This document shows, piece by piece, positions 22,674 through 45,163 of a DNA stretch of 64,000 nt; the first letter of the stretch is position 1, and the number at the start of each line of letters is the position of its first letter. Below the pieces are notes generated by a model. It was not told the DNA's origin. It made no database searches and was given only the letters and a program-made list of their open reading frames with translations. The stretch spans positions 28,821,032 to 28,885,031 of the forward strand of contig NC_080420.1 of the NCBI RefSeq assembly GCF_029873635.1, read 5' to 3'. Source of the stretch: Malania oleifera. Its lineage: Eukaryota > Streptophyta > Magnoliopsida > Santalales > Ximeniaceae. The position numbers were made by a program, and so were the translations under genes.

Positions 22674-23259
22674 AATTTTTCTTTAAATCTCTAGTCAAAT
22701 CGACAATCGGACACCATTGCGAGGTCCTAGCTTCGATCCTTGTCATTTTAATCGAAATAGATTTTTAATTTGGGTTTCCTAGGCACCACTCCAAGGCTAA
22801 GTTAAGGATAGTGGAATTATATCCATTAATTATTTTTAAAGTTTAATTAGTATTGGGAGTGTGTGGACCTAGGAAATGTTAAAATAATTGTAATGTTGGG
22901 GTTAAGTTAATTGAATTAGGGAAAATGTGATTTTAGGGTTTTGAGTTCCAAACGTCGTGGGCGTGGATTTAGGGATTTTAGCAAGCCTCTCAGTAGGCAG
23001 GTAAGGAGAATAAATTATAACAGTTATTTTTGAAAACTACTGGTTGAGTAAATATGTGAAAATGAGATTATGATATATTCATTATGATACTTATAATATG
23101 AATATCAAGTGAAAAATTGTGTGGCATGAGGAATTTTGAAATAATAAATTTATACTAGGAAAGTGTTAGAAATTGAGAAATGTGTTTTGTATTGAGAAAT
23201 GATATTATGTTATAGTATGAAAATGTTTTACTCAGTTGTGAAAATATGAGAAACCCAGT

Positions 23260-23272
23260 ATTATTATTATTA

Positions 23273-23326
<54 letters not shown>

Positions 23327-23512
23327 GTACATGTGTATTTTACTAAGAAATAATGAAAGTGAGATATTGATGAGTATTTTCTGAGAAATGATGAATTATG
23401 AAATAGAGGTGTATTTTACTAGATAATGATAAATGTGTTATATAGATATGTTTTCATTGAGAAACGATAAAATGGGATATATATATATATATATACATAC
23501 ATACATACATAC

Positions 23513-23567
<55 letters not shown>
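23260..23567. repeat. compound microsatellites (ATT)n, (AT)n, (ACAT)n, (GT)n
   Basis: (att)n covers about 23260-23322. A compound block of AT, ACAT and GT units covers about 23480-23567. All sit inside the LTR that starts at 22248. Confidence 0.9.
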
Positions 23568-23568
<1 letters not shown>

Positions 23569-24516
23569 AAATGAAATGATGAGAGATGTGTTATACAAAT
23601 ATGTGAAATGAAATATACTGGAATGAGATGAGAATTGTGTAGAAATGATGAAAATTATACATGAATGATAGAATGATACAGAAATTATGTGAACTATACT
23701 GACATGTTGAGCTATATTGATAAAATGGATTATGAGAACTATACTGACATGTTGAGTTATATTGATAAAATGGATTATGAATACTAAAATGTAGAAATGA
23801 GAACCGTGGTGGACCAGAGTAATTCTAAGAGCACGGTACCGTTGCTAGCATTGTGTTAGTGCAACCACACGGCTTGTATAGCGTGTGGCATGACAGTCAA
23901 TTGGACCAATGGGCAGGGTTGTGTTGTACCCTAAAGTTCGGAAAAGGTGTTGGCAGGACAATCATACTACAGACATGTTCACTATTTTGATCTAACCGGG
24001 TAGGCCAACCGCGGTTAGATCCAGCCTTCAAGTCGCACAACTCGGTCATGTGGGGTGAAAACATGACGATATGAATATCCTCAGGGCAGCCATGAGCTAT
24101 AGATATGACGTGTAAAATATATTGGTGGATGCTCATGAGCTAGGGAATGTTATAAAAGTGAAGAGTGAAATGAACAGTCATGGGTTACAGACATGACGTG
24201 CTATATGCTGGTGGACACCCATGGGATGGAAAATGTGAATATAAATATGAGAAATGAAAGAATGTGAATTGATATGAGACATGTATAGTCGTGGGTTACA
24301 GACATGACGTGCTATGTGCTTCTGGACACCCATAGGCTAGGAAATGTGAAAATGAACATGGGAAATGAAAGAATATAACTATGAATACGATTATGAGGAA
24401 TGAGAAAGTATGTAAATAGTATGAGAATGAATAAGTACGTATATGATGTGAGAAAGAAAGAGTATTTATATGACATGAGATGTGAAAGTATACGAATAAG
24501 AAATGAGAAATGAAAG

Positions 24517-25318
24517 TGTAAAGACCCAAAAAATTTTAATTATTTAAAATAATAAGAAAGATAATAAAAGGAAAATGGGAAGATATGAGAAAAAGGAAAA
24601 GAAATATTAAAGGGAAATAAACAGGCGCTTATCGATGAGTTGGACTTTCTCGTCGACGAGCAACCTATAGAGCCTCGTCATCGAGTATACTTGTCTCATC
24701 TACAAGGGTTTACCGAGAGAGGGTTTTCGAATACCTGAATTTTGTCAACTCGGTCTCGTCCACGAGTGGTGTCCTCGGGCTTGTCGACGAGTCCAGACAC
24801 CTCATCGACGATGCCACATGGCAAGTTGCTTATAAATAGGGAGAAATCAGATTTTCAGCAAGAATTTCATTTCTCCTTCACTTTCTCTCTCTAAGCCACG
24901 GCTCCTCTGCCTTCTCTCTTCAATTCCGGGCCGGATTTAGCTCGGTTTGACGATAGGAAGCTACCACGAGACTCCTAGGAAGATTCTCTGCAATATAGGC
25001 GAAGTGGATTTTTGATTTGACAAGTTTGGGAAACATCCCAAAACTAGGGTAAGTGAAATAATTTAAAATTTATTTATTATTTTGAGGTATTTGGAGCCTA
25101 GGAAGTATTATATGGGAGTTTTTCTGATATTTGAGGAATTTGGAGTTTTTGGAATACAGGGTCTCATTTTGTTGATTTTAGGTAGGAATCCCAAGGAGCA
25201 GGTAAGGGGAAATATTTTATAATAGATTTTTCATAATTTTAAACGACTAATTTCTGGTATAATTTCTACATATTCAAGTATAATTTGTCTGAAACATGCT
25301 GGTATTGAAAATACTGAT

Positions 25319-25361
<43 letters not shown>

Positions 25362-26837
25362 TATATTGGAAAAAAATCGTGTGGTTGAAACCATTCTTGT
25401 TAATTAAATGATTGTGAGTATTGTGGAATGATGAATCATTGAGATTGCGAATATTGTTTGGTCGCGATTTCTATCTTGTTGATTATACTGGTTGACTGCA
25501 GATACTGATGTTATGTATAATGTGATAGAACTATGGATGTGTTGAATGATTGGTTGTCGTTGACTTGTGCTGTGGTTCATGTAAATTACGATATAGCGTT
25601 GCTAGTGGTATGAGGAGGTCGTTATATAGTACCTGGTATAACCGTCATATACGTTGGCAGTGGTATAAGGAGATCATTATATGAGCATTTATATTGGGAA
25701 ATAAACATTGGCAATGGTATGAGGAGGTTGTTTACCTATTTACCATGAACGCAATGTTTGTTTTTGTACCTTTGTGGTTTGATTAGTCCTATGTGGACCA
25801 GTTCTGTGTGGACATATATGATGTGTGATTGGTTTGTCCTGTGTGGACCGTGTAATCTGTGTGATTAGTTAGTCTTGTATGGACTAGTCCTGTGTGGACC
25901 AGTCTTGTGTGAATGTGTATGATGTGTGTGTTAGAAGTCCTATGTGGACGATTACATATTATGTGAATATGGACCCTGTGTGGGTATGGTTGAAGACTGT
26001 GCGAATTACCCTGTGTGGAATGATTGTGGTACGTATATTCATGTGGAACTCTGTGTGGGAGGATTGACATTGGTTGTGAGTAACTTTAATTAAGTATTTA
26101 AGGTAAAGAAGATTACTCCACCCGAGGGCTTGCTGAGAAAGGCGAGTACTCTAATAATTATTTGTGGATAGCAGAGTAGAGGGAAGCCACTTGTATGGGC
26201 GGGTGACCTTCCTTATTCTCAGTGACTTTACCTAGATACATAATCTAACGGCTTCCTGAGAAAGGTGAGTGCCCTGGTGTTAGCACAATAGTAGAGGGAA
26301 TCTACTTGTATGAGTAGGTAGACTTCCCTATTCTCGAGAATTATCAAGAAAATATCTATATATGTGGACATGTGATTGGATGACAGGGAAATTTACCTGG
26401 TGTGACTTGAACATGTTATTTCAGCTACTATTTGGATTATGAATGCGTTTATATGGATATTTTAATTATATATTAAACACTTAAGTCACACACTGTTATA
26501 AATTATTTCTTCCTTACTAAGAGGTGTCTCACCCATCGTTGACTTAATCTTTTCAGGTTATCAAGGTGATTGAGCTTAGATAGCTCCAGGTTGGGGTAGT
26601 TTTTATGAGTGGTACCAGAACAGTTATGCTTTTTAGTTTTTATGTTATATATATTTTATTTAGGTTTTGTAATATGAAGAATGAGGTTGTAATTATTATG
26701 GATCTGCATGTGTAAATATAGAACTCTAGTACATTTTGTTGAGATTATTTTATTATTTCTACTACATGAATGATATCAGAGACGCGTATTGGTCTCATAA
26801 CACTCCAGGCCCCACGTGGCAAGTCCGGGGCGTTACA
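24517..26837 (+). mobile_element. gypsy-type solo LTR with 5 bp TSD
   Basis: 2321 bp from tgtaaagaccc to ggggcgttaca, with gaaag on both sides (24512-24516, 26838-26842). A TCGTCGACGA-type array lies at about 24632-24815, and a TATA box (ttataaatag) at about 24830. The ttactaagaggtgtctcaccc block is at about 26515 and ttttcagg follows. Internal repeats include three units with gtggtatgaggag near 25600-25735, a ctgtgtggacc-rich stretch at 25785-26055 and a duplicated unit with ctgagaaagg near 26125-26340. Confidence 0.9.
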
Positions 26838-27328
26838 GAAAGTATACGTATATGATTATGAAAATGATAAGAAAGCTTATGAAACTGTGCTTTACATGTG
26901 TGTATAATTATGAGTACATATGTGTATATATTTTCCCAGCAGTTATATTTATTAAAATGGAATGTAATATGATGTAATTGAACTCATGTGCCACACACTG
27001 TAAATAATTTATTCTGACTTGCTGAGAAGTGTCTCACCCAAATATCTAAACTTTTCAGGGAATCGTGACAGACCAGTAGATAGAGCTCCGAGATAGAAGG
27101 TGACCTAGTACCCTGATAGACAGGGTAAGTGTTTGAGTTGTGAATTGAGTTTTGTGAAATCTACTAGGATATTTTGTGGAGTTGTAGAGATGTATATGTG
27201 TATGATAGATATATAGTATTCTGATATTTGTATTCAGAATGGTATATTAATATTGACTTCCGCTGTTAGGTATGGTTGTATGAAATAGACTAAATACCCG
27301 GTACCCCACTTCGGGTCGGGTTATGTTA

Positions 27329-27829
27329 ATATGGTATCAGAGTTTGTGATGTGGCAAATGCTAGTTTATTATTGTTTATTGTGAAAAAAAATGGTATGAA
27401 AAAAATCAAGGCATCACACTTGTGCCATCTCTGTGTTAAAATTTTATGTCATGGAGTTTATATATATCAAATTTTTTTAAGGGTGTTGCATAATTGTTTC
27501 ATTGATTTTATATGAAAATGCATACGAACTAGTTAGACCACTTCTATACTTAAACCTACATTTGCTATCATATGCCGCATGCTTTGCATTCAAATCTTTT
27601 GCGGGTCTTATGTAGGGTTTAAATTGCAATAGTTTGAGGATAGTCTGACCATGGTTATCATGTCATTTTTTTTAATGATCAGTTTTACTGTTGTGTGCTT
27701 AATTGCTATATTTTTCAAACAATTATAAAAAAAAAAAAAATTTATGCCCAAATTTATATCAAAAGGGGGGAGTGCTTTTCTAAGCAAATCATAAATATTT
27801 CAAAATGGGGGAATTCTCTTAAGCTAAGT
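27329..27829 (+). mobile_element. retroelement internal remnant with polypurine-like runs
   Basis: Starts with a PBS-like site after the LTR and contains no coding sequence. At about 27764-27777 (aaaaggggggagtg) and 27801-27812 (aaaatgggggaa) it has two PPT-like runs, a pattern known upstream of Sirevirus 3' LTRs. The segment may therefore join remnants of two elements. Confidence 0.4.
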
Positions 27830-29223
27830 TGTTGGAATTGGTGTGATCCCAAGAGGGGGGGTGAATTGGACATTTAAAAATATTTTGGTTAAATTAAACA
27901 TTTACACCAATTCACCACATTTCATATCCCATTCGAAATAAAATGTGTTTGTAAATTAAATGAGCAATGTCTACATACATGTGTGTTGTATATCTCATTT
28001 AAATTAATTCTATGTGTGTTGACCTTATGGGTCATATCTCATTCTGATTATAACAAATACTTTAGTATTTAAAGTTTGCCCTGAGTTTGTGTGCATAATC
28101 AATTGACAATATCATATGGTGCACATGGACTTGAACTGAAATGAAGACCCAAATTGTTTAACACTTGTATTTTATATTCATTCATTCAGGGTCTGTAAAT
28201 ATTAATTATTTATCGGTCTGTAATAATTAATGCATGTCATGCATGGTAGGGACTATAAGCTCAAGACCATAGATTGACCTTAGGGAACATCGACCGACAC
28301 CGAATTTTTAGGACTAAGTAAAAAGTCCTTAGATAGACCCTAGGTCTTTGCACAATCACTTAGGAAAAATCCTTATATTTTTACAAATAATATATATGCA
28401 AACCGGGGTAACTTAGGACCAAAAACTAGACCAAATCTCAAGTTTGAAAGGGCTTCAGGCGACAGAACTTGTGCGTTGAAAACACCTCAGTTGACCAAAC
28501 TTTTGAACTAAACGTCCACAGCTGACCGAACCCCAAACCCGAGTCTTGACTTTTCCCAATGTCCTCGGGCACTCAAACTTTAAGTTCATTTTGACCTCGA
28601 GTGACCAAAAGTGTAAGTTCGGCATACCGTACTTAGGTTCGGGTGACCGAACCTCGGACAGATTGGAAATCGCCTTAGACTCAGCCACCCGAACCATTTT
28701 TCAGGCACCCAAACTTTAAAAATTATTTTTTTCTCATATGTCTGTTCGGGTGACCAAACCTATTGCTCGGTCGACCGAAACTCTCGGATTGACCAAAATT
28801 CAAAAACCTGACGTCAATCGACTGAAGATCGACCGAAGGTTTTATATACTTTGTTTTACCCCTAATTTTTGATCCTAACCAATTAGTTATTTAAGAAAAG
28901 AATTTTTGTGAAAAGTGTTGGTCCCTAAGGTCAGTCTACGGCCAACATGAGCTTATCATCCATATCATGCATGCGATGCATTATATTACAGACCAAATAT
29001 AAAAATTAAAATGCATTACAATCAGAATAAATATCTTCTTCTTTACTCTTTTGTCTTCCGTGGAAAACACCAATGGATGTGAGTTTTAAGGCTTTCTAGC
29101 TTCCACTATCTTTTCCCTTATGTGTGCGCTAACATATTAAGCCTATTGAAACACTGGATACACACATAAGAAACTTGCGGTTTATCATTATCAAAATCAG
29201 GGATCGAACTCAAAAAGTCAACA
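27830..29223. mobile_element. scrambled Sirevirus-like LTR with inverted parts
   Basis: Three pieces are visible. 27830-28016 is the reversed 3' end of the LTR (tgttggaattggtgtgatcc). 28017 to about 28912 is the 5' part of an LTR in plus orientation (tgttgacc...), with a CGGTCGACCG-like array at about 28285-28835. About 28913-29223 is the reversed 5' end, finishing aaaaagtcaaca. The plus and reversed 5' parts form a diverged inverted repeat. Either an LTR inserted into an antisense LTR and was then truncated, or part of one LTR was inverted. No clean target duplication was found around the block. Confidence 0.65.
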
Positions 29224-29230
29224 AGTTTTT

Positions 29231-29368
29231 AATGGTAGAGGACATGTGCTTGATGCTTTCCATAATTATTTGAATCCACAAATGGTCGAAGCAATCATTT
29301 GTGCACAAGATTGCTACGAATTACACATGGTCCATTGGAAGAGTGCTTGGATGAACTTGAAAGAATAG
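29231..29368 (+). pseudogene. hAT transposase C-terminal dimerisation segment relic
   Basis: A 45-codon stretch ending in TAG at 29366-29368. Its translation GHVLDAFHNYLNPQMVEAII followed by CAQD matches the C-terminal hAT dimerisation motif of plant Ac-like transposases (consensus G.R.LD.FR..L.P..VEALIC..DW). It starts eight bases outside the nested LTR block and has the same orientation as the BED-finger relic at 1812. The catalytic RNase H-like middle is absent. A possible further C-terminal exon (TMESGLLNLDD near 29485) is speculative. Confidence 0.7.
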
Positions 29369-32170
29369 AATCATGTTAGTTCTTAAATTTTCTTTTCAAC
29401 TTTTTATTAGGCTTTACTTGAATGTACTACTGCTAAGAATATACTTTTCCCTTCTTTTCTTTTTTTTTTGTAGAGTTTTCAACCATAACCATGGAATCAG
29501 GACTCCTAAATCTTGATGATTAAGCACTTCGGGAGGAGGATTAGGTAATATTCTTAAATTTTCTTTAAGCTTCTCTTTTTTTCCCAAAAAAAAATTTAAA
29601 CAATGTTTGAATAAAGTATTAATTTAAATTTTTTTTTCAAGGATGTCAATTACAATCATACAATCTGGATTCATCTCCATGGATGAAGAACTTGTGGAAG
29701 GAAGGAGGGCTTAAGTTATGAAAGTTGTTGTTGCTTAATTTCAATTTTATGCTTCTTTTTATGCTTTGTTGGGCTGCATTAAGACTTCAAAGTTATAAGT
29801 TTTTGTAATCTAATGTCATGCAATGACATTTTTTTTTTAATGAGCATATAGCTGATGGATATTGGATGAGTTTTTATTAAGTTCAGGTTTCTAAATGACT
29901 TATGGATCATTATTTACGTTAAATGTTATCTTAGTCATTGAATTTTAATAAAGTTTATATTTTGATGATGAGAATTAGTATTGTTGAATATTTTTTTAAA
30001 ATTTGAATTTATCTCCACTTATAAAGTTTTTTCTATTTAAATTATCAATATTTATAAAATGTTAAGGATGTGTAAAATTAAAATTTTATTCATTGATTTG
30101 GTATATTTTTTAATATTTTATTACTTTTCTTAAGCATGAAAAGTGGAATCCTTCTTATTTTTCTTTCCTCTCCTCAATATTCTCCAAGTTCCAAACAGCC
30201 GTAATTTGTCATGAGCTTTCAAAGAAAAATGCACTTATATCTTTTGAGTTCCACTAATTTAATCAATGATAAACATTGAGAAAAACTATCGTTGGAAGTA
30301 ATATAATATCATTTCAATTGTTAGAACAAAATGTTACTAACCGCTCAACTTAAAATGGGCAAGCATACAAAGGTGCATAATGCCATTCCACATTAATCAA
30401 ATAGAATAAACAAGCTCATAATCATATTTTCTTTTTTAGCAGAAGGTAAGGGGGAAAAAATACAATTTAAGCACAAATGCAAGGCTAAAAATCCCTGCAA
30501 CATCAAGAAGAAAAAGAATAAGATCAAGGCTAGAATACGTTCCCCTCGCAGGAAGAGAAGGAACAAGCACCAACCCTGACAGGAATTTCCCCATGCAAAC
30601 TTGATTTCTAATTGACCCAATATGACAGATTGAAGCAGCACAAACCATTTTGCAAATTGTGGCATGCCTGGCGGCACTGAAGGGAGACCATCCAATTAAA
30701 CGCTGCACTGCATCCCAACAGATGGGACCTGCCTTGGATATTTAGAACAAGCACCAGCTTTGAGGTGTATTTCCTTAGAAAACTTTTAGAGTCAAAGAAG
30801 ATGACTTCTTTCAATACCTTCATTGTAAAGAACCATTCTGCAACCTGTTTCTCAAGTCTTAGATGATGCCAGGCAGAGCTAAATGACGAGAGACCTGAAG
30901 AAGTATAACTGCAAACAGTACCATCTTAAGGAATCAAGCTTGATCCAGATATCCATAATATTTTTTTATCTCCTTGGCTCAGCAATTTTTGAGCTCCTAA
31001 ATTTGCATAGTTATGGTGCGAGGCGTACTTTGACAATTACCAGCCGTGTGCTCAAACAAATGTACACTCAACTCTATAGCATTTTAGCATTATTTTAGCC
31101 TCTTCACATAACGGAAAATGGTCATGCAATCATAGCCGAAAAATAGTTAATACTGATCAAACATGCACACAAGCCTGTTTTACATATGTGGGGAAAAAAT
31201 TATCATTTTAAAATTTTAGCACTGAATTATTATTATTATTATTATTTGCTAAGGCTATATTAAATTACGTTCATAATAATAAACTAGCACTTGGCCTTGC
31301 TCCATTGTCGCCTCAATTGTGGAAGGCAGCATTGGCATGAATATCCTTCCTCTCCTACCCCAAGTTGTTCTTCAAACTTTGGATGGAGAAACATTAGTTA
31401 CAAGCAACAAGGAATGACCAAATCCATATTATTGACTCAAAAAGGGCACAATGTATTTCTCAGAACTTTAAAGGAAATCACAAGCCCAATGGGGAGAGGA
31501 GGTTCTACAATTTACTTGCAGGTCATATAACAAATGAGGGAGAGAGAAGTTGGGGCGAAGGCCATAGAGAAGCAGGAAGCTAGGAATCACAAGAGGGTGA
31601 ATGGTCAGACCAAAACCAGGTGGGGAGACCTCCATACCAAGGTGCTGAGAACCAGCAGAAGCCCGAACAGGAAGAGACAGATAGAAGGGGAAAATGCAGA
31701 TTAAGTGCCAGTGAAACCACAACTTAGTAGTATTCTTTGGGAAGAACAGAATAGAGTCAGAGAAGGCCTCTAGGTTGTGCGCATTAGAAATGCCTATACA
31801 CTGAGAAACATGCATCCCCATTCAGACAACAGACAGCTTCGATCACCCTAAGCGATTGAACTTTCATGCCACAAGCATTTAAATTTAAAAAATAAAAATA
31901 AAAATAAAAAACCTATCTGGTTAAGACATTACATTACGGATGCACTAATAATTCTGTTAAGATGAAACCAGATTCTTCTTGACCAGCTCCATGAAAGGAT
32001 TGTTGATAGAGCGGAAGCCTATTAAATCACAAAACATATCCTTCTCTTATTTGCTGGACAACAAAGCTCTTTCAAGGCACAAAAATTACAGTCATAATCC
32101 TAAACCAGATTGCCGTTTTGATGGGCAATAGGGGTTTGGGTTTTACCAACAATTGCCAACACCAAAGAGT
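29369..32170. other. intergenic and 3' UTR region, no coding gene recognised
   Basis: About 29369-30120 is AT-rich. The stretch 30430-30850 is less AT-rich and contains two minus-strand frames of 70-100 codons without recognisable motifs. 31290-31830 also holds an open minus frame of 117 codons that I cannot identify. The last few hundred bases up to 32170 are downstream of the DCP5-like stop codon and are presumably its 3' UTR (minus strand); no canonical AATAAA was seen on that strand close to the stop. Confidence 0.5.
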
Positions 32171-41860
<9,690 letters not shown>

Positions 41861-42413
41861 TGTTGGGGATGTGGCTCATATTCAGAGTGGATACATGTAC
41901 CGGGAAAGCATAATGAAACATTGAACAAAGCAGACTGCAGGGAATTCCTTTCTGCCTGAAATCGTTGACGGTTTGGCTGTAACCATCAACGGTTTGGTTC
42001 GACGCAAACATGGAAACTTGTATCGCAGACATGTAGATTGGGGGAATTCGGGGGATTTACCTCTGGGATTTGACCTAGAACCTCTTGTGCACATAGGGTT
42101 GGTATAAATACATGTTTATGTAACCCTAATTGTAAGCTTGCACAATCATATAGTGAAAATCGGCCATTGCTCCCGTGGACATAGGCAAACCTTGCCGAAC
42201 CACGTAAATCTTGTGTCACTTGTCCATTGTTCTTCAATTACTACGTGTGTGAGTGTGATTCATGCTTGCCTGATTCGTATATTCACTATTGTGTGTTTGC
42301 ATCGATTGTTCCGATACAATCCGAGTGTTCCGGACTGGTTCCAGATGGGGTTCCGAATTGGCTCCGGATTGGTTTGAGTTGTGTGCGCTTCCGCTACGTG
42401 TTCAACTTCAACA
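41861..42413 (+). repeat. 5' LTR of the copia element
   Basis: 553 bp, tgttggggatgtggc to caacttcaaca, directly followed by the PBS (attggtatcagag). Confidence 0.92.
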
Positions 42414-42438
42414 ATTGGTATCAGAGATGTTGGTTCAC

Positions 42439-42943
42439 AATGGCTGGGATTTCTTCTGCGAGATTCGAGGTTGGTAAGTTCGATGGAACGGGGAATTTCG
42501 GATTTTGGCAGAGGAGGGCAAAGGACGTGTTGGTGCAACAAGGTATGGTGAAGGCACTATACAGAAAGAAGTCGGATGATATGGATGACGCAAGTTGGAT
42601 GGAGCTGGAAGCCAAAGCCGTGGCCACTATCAAATTGTGTATGGCCGATGACGTGATGGATCACGTCATGGACGAGGAATTTTCAACCACAATTTGGCTG
42701 AAACTGGAGAGCCGGTACATGTTCAAGTCTTTATCGACCAAGTTGTACCTTAAGCAACGACTTTACAGGCTTAAGATGGCAAAAGGTTTGGATCTGAATC
42801 AACATATCAAAGGATTCAATCAGATCATCAGCGATCTGAAACGAATTGATGTGAAGTTCAAGGATGAAGACAAAGCGTTGATGTTGTTGAATTCCCTACC
42901 TACGTCACCTACATACGAGAATCTGGTTACGAAGCTGACTTAG
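42439..42943 (+). pseudogene. copia gag (UBN2-type)
   Basis: Starts at the ATG at 42439 (MAGISSARFEVGKFDGTGNF). It shows the UBN2/retrotran-gag pattern: FWQRRAKDVLVQQG, WMELEAKAVATIKLCM, YMFKSLSTKLYLKQRLYRLK and LLNSLPTSPTYENLV. The frame stops at 42941-42943, just before LEDITSILL-like sequence that continues the domain, so the stop is a mutation (about 168 codons survive). A zinc-knuckle region after the stop is poorly legible. Normally forms the element's particle. Confidence 0.85.
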
Positions 42944-43104
42944 GGGAAAGAAACCCTGGAGTTGGAGGACATCACAAGTATATTGTTGGGGTTCCATCAG
43001 AGGAAGAAGGCCAGCGATGAGGGTTCCATCTAGGGCACATAAAACCGAAATGTCTATAGTAGGAGAAGGGAAAGGCAAAAGCTCAAAAGGGTTCATCAAA
43101 ATCT

Positions 43105-44190
43105 GTGAATGTAGTGGAAGAAGTGGACTCAGGGAGCAGTGAGTTTGAGATGCTTTCAACTTCATCGGCTTCAGAATGCCTCACGAGTTCTTGGATCCTA
43201 GACTCAGGATGCTCTTTTCACATGACACCCAACAAAGTTTGGTTCACCACATACAGACTGGTGAGTCCTGGTTTCGTTCTTATGGGAAACGATACCGTCT
43301 GCAAAGTTGTTGAAATGGGGAATATTAAGATCAAGATGTTTGATGGTGTGGTAAGGACGTTGTGTGGGGTAAGGCATGTACCTGATCTACGGAAGAACGT
43401 GATATCATTGGGTGCTTTGGATTGTAACAAGTATAGTTACAGGTCAGAAGGAGGGGCGATGGTGTGTGAAGGCATAGTGATGGTGATAAAGGGACAGAGG
43501 AAAGCAGGAAATCTCTATGTACTGCAAGGTAACACAATTGTAGGTGGAGTTGCATCTCAAAATTCTAAGCCAGGTAATACCGTTTTGTGTAGCATAACCA
43601 CACACAAAACGGTGGGTATTCTTAACTACAGTGTTGTGGATGTTTGGGGACCAGTAAGGATAGCATCACGAGTTGGACATGGGTACTTCGTAAGGTTTTC
43701 ACGAAAGGCTCGAGGGTATATCATGCGGCACAAGTTGGAGAAGTTTGCCAAGTGTAACTTGTGGCTAAGGTGGAGTAACAGACTGGGAGAGAGTTCCTCA
43801 CCTCAAAGAGTGAAGCAGCGTACGCTGGTATTCAAGGAAGTTTATGAGCAGGGCATGGTATATGTAGGGCCTGCAAGGGACTTCTTGGTAAAGTCAGCAA
43901 GTATGGCGTGTTTCTCAATTAATCGATCGCCAAAGGTGTCACTAGACAAAAGAGTTGCAGGAAAGGCTTGGACAGGTTATACAGTAGACTTCTCTGGTTT
44001 GATAGGGTTTGGAGGTCCAGTCATGCATGTTTCTAGTGAGGTGGGATCTAGACTTGGTGTGCTGTCTAGACAATACATCTTTCTGGCATATAAAAAAGAT
44101 GGGTTCAAGCTGGGTGATCTTATGGCAAGCAGGGTGGCGATTGGTGGAGATATGGCTTTAGGTGTTAAAGCTATGGGACCGCGTATTTAG
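43105..44190 (+). pseudogene. copia protease and decayed integrase region
   Basis: 361 open codons. The protease motif WILDSGCSFHMTPNKVWF has its catalytic Asp, followed by GNDTVCKVVEMGNIKIKMFD and VRHVPDLRKNVISLGALD, the standard GAG-pre-integrase boundary. The integrase is badly worn: VDVWGPVRIASRVGHGYFV aligns with the first catalytic stretch, but the DD35E residues cannot all be placed, and the zinc-binding HHCC region is missing between about 43560 and 43620. The long open frame is striking for such a decayed gene but is probably chance. Confidence 0.75.
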
Positions 44191-44534
44191 GTAAATGAAA
44201 AGAAATGGGTGCAAAAAAGCCACAATAACAGCAACGAGCATATTGTGCAGGTGGAGTTTGAGACTCAGGACAGAAGTACAAGGAGTTCTAACTCGGGGGA
44301 CTTGCAGTATCACAGGATAAACTAGAGTAGAAAGGGGATTGTGATGCAGGTGGAGTTTCAGATTCAGGGCAGAGATAACTTTGGTCGTAATGCATAAAGT
44401 TCAAGCTCAGGAAACCAGCAGGATCAAAATGGGCTCGGAAGCACTATTAGACCACTGCCCAGGTATGATTTGGTGTCTTATGCAACCATTACTACCAGTA
44501 AGGATACTACTATCTTTCAAGAGACAGTGCACGG

Positions 44535-45054
44535 TGTCACGGGCTAAGCTTGTTCAGGGCATTATGCTTGCCTATGACCGCTTATCTCGTGTGTTTGGGA
44601 TGGGTTTCCATCATGTAAATACTAGTGTAGGGTTATTTTCTAGTATTTCTTTCATTGTAAGCCAAATAAGGCAGTATGACTCCTCGGTCACTTTGATGTT
44701 TCCTAGTGCTAGAGTGAGAATGGCCTAGAAAGCTCTTTAGGGGAGGGTGAGTGTTCATCAATCATTGTAAAACTCACTAGCAATTGTCAACGTGCTTAGC
44801 CTACTTGCCTCCCTCGCTAAGTACAACATGTCAACGGAGGATTTGTTAATGAATTACGTTTGCTTCAATATTTACTGCTTGGTTGCCACGACTTTCATGA
44901 ATTGATTATTATTTCCGCTGCTATCTGATTGAATGTTAATGAAAGTGCTTCGTAGATGAATGTTGGTAAACAAAAGGCTGGCTAGTTAAGCAAGAGTGCT
45001 TTAGCTAGCGCCGCACGGCCCTTCACAACGGTGTGAAAAAGGCGGACCGTGACA
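44535..45054 (+). repeat. 5' LTR of the young gypsy element
   Basis: 520 bp, tgtcacgggctaagc to cggaccgtgaca. The PBS tttggtatcagagccc follows at 45055. Confidence 0.95.
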
Positions 45055-45163
45055 TTTGGTATCAGAGCCCAAGTCGATGACACTTGGTGAGAGCCCAAGG
45101 TTGAGTTGCTACGTGAATTCGATTGCCTTCGTTGTTGGGTTTGGAAAGCTTTGGTAAGTGACC

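Larger units (their letters stand above)
22248..27328 (+). mobile_element. gypsy-type 5' LTR with PBS, split by a solo LTR
   Basis: Begins tgtaatgccc and ends at about gggttatgtta, followed by a PBS-like tggtatcagagtt at about 27332. The inner solo LTR (24517-26837) interrupts it, leaving about 2.75 kb of this LTR. It has the conserved cttgctgagaagtgtctcaccc block at about 27016-27037 followed by cttttcagg, as in the other gypsy-type LTRs, and CT tracts at 22475-22497 and 22637-22670. Imperfect 100 bp tandem units with catgacgtgctat and acacccat lie at about 24085-24380. No gag-pol follows, so the element is truncated after its PBS. The exact right end is uncertain by a few bases. Confidence 0.7.

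Noticed and set aside
25785..26055. gtgtggacc-rich stretch as a CRISPR-like or satellite array
   Set aside because: The repeats are short, irregular and lack unique spacers; they are an internal minisatellite of the solo LTR 24517-26837.
42227..42438. Upstream extension of the copia gag frame into the LTR
   Set aside because: The frame is open back to 42227, but that part is LTR and PBS; the ATG at 42439 begins the conserved gag sequence.
43560..44190. Open frame in the copia integrase region as a possible domesticated gene
   Set aside because: It is flanked by decayed copia parts, lacks recognisable catalytic residues and ends within the element; openness is most likely chance.
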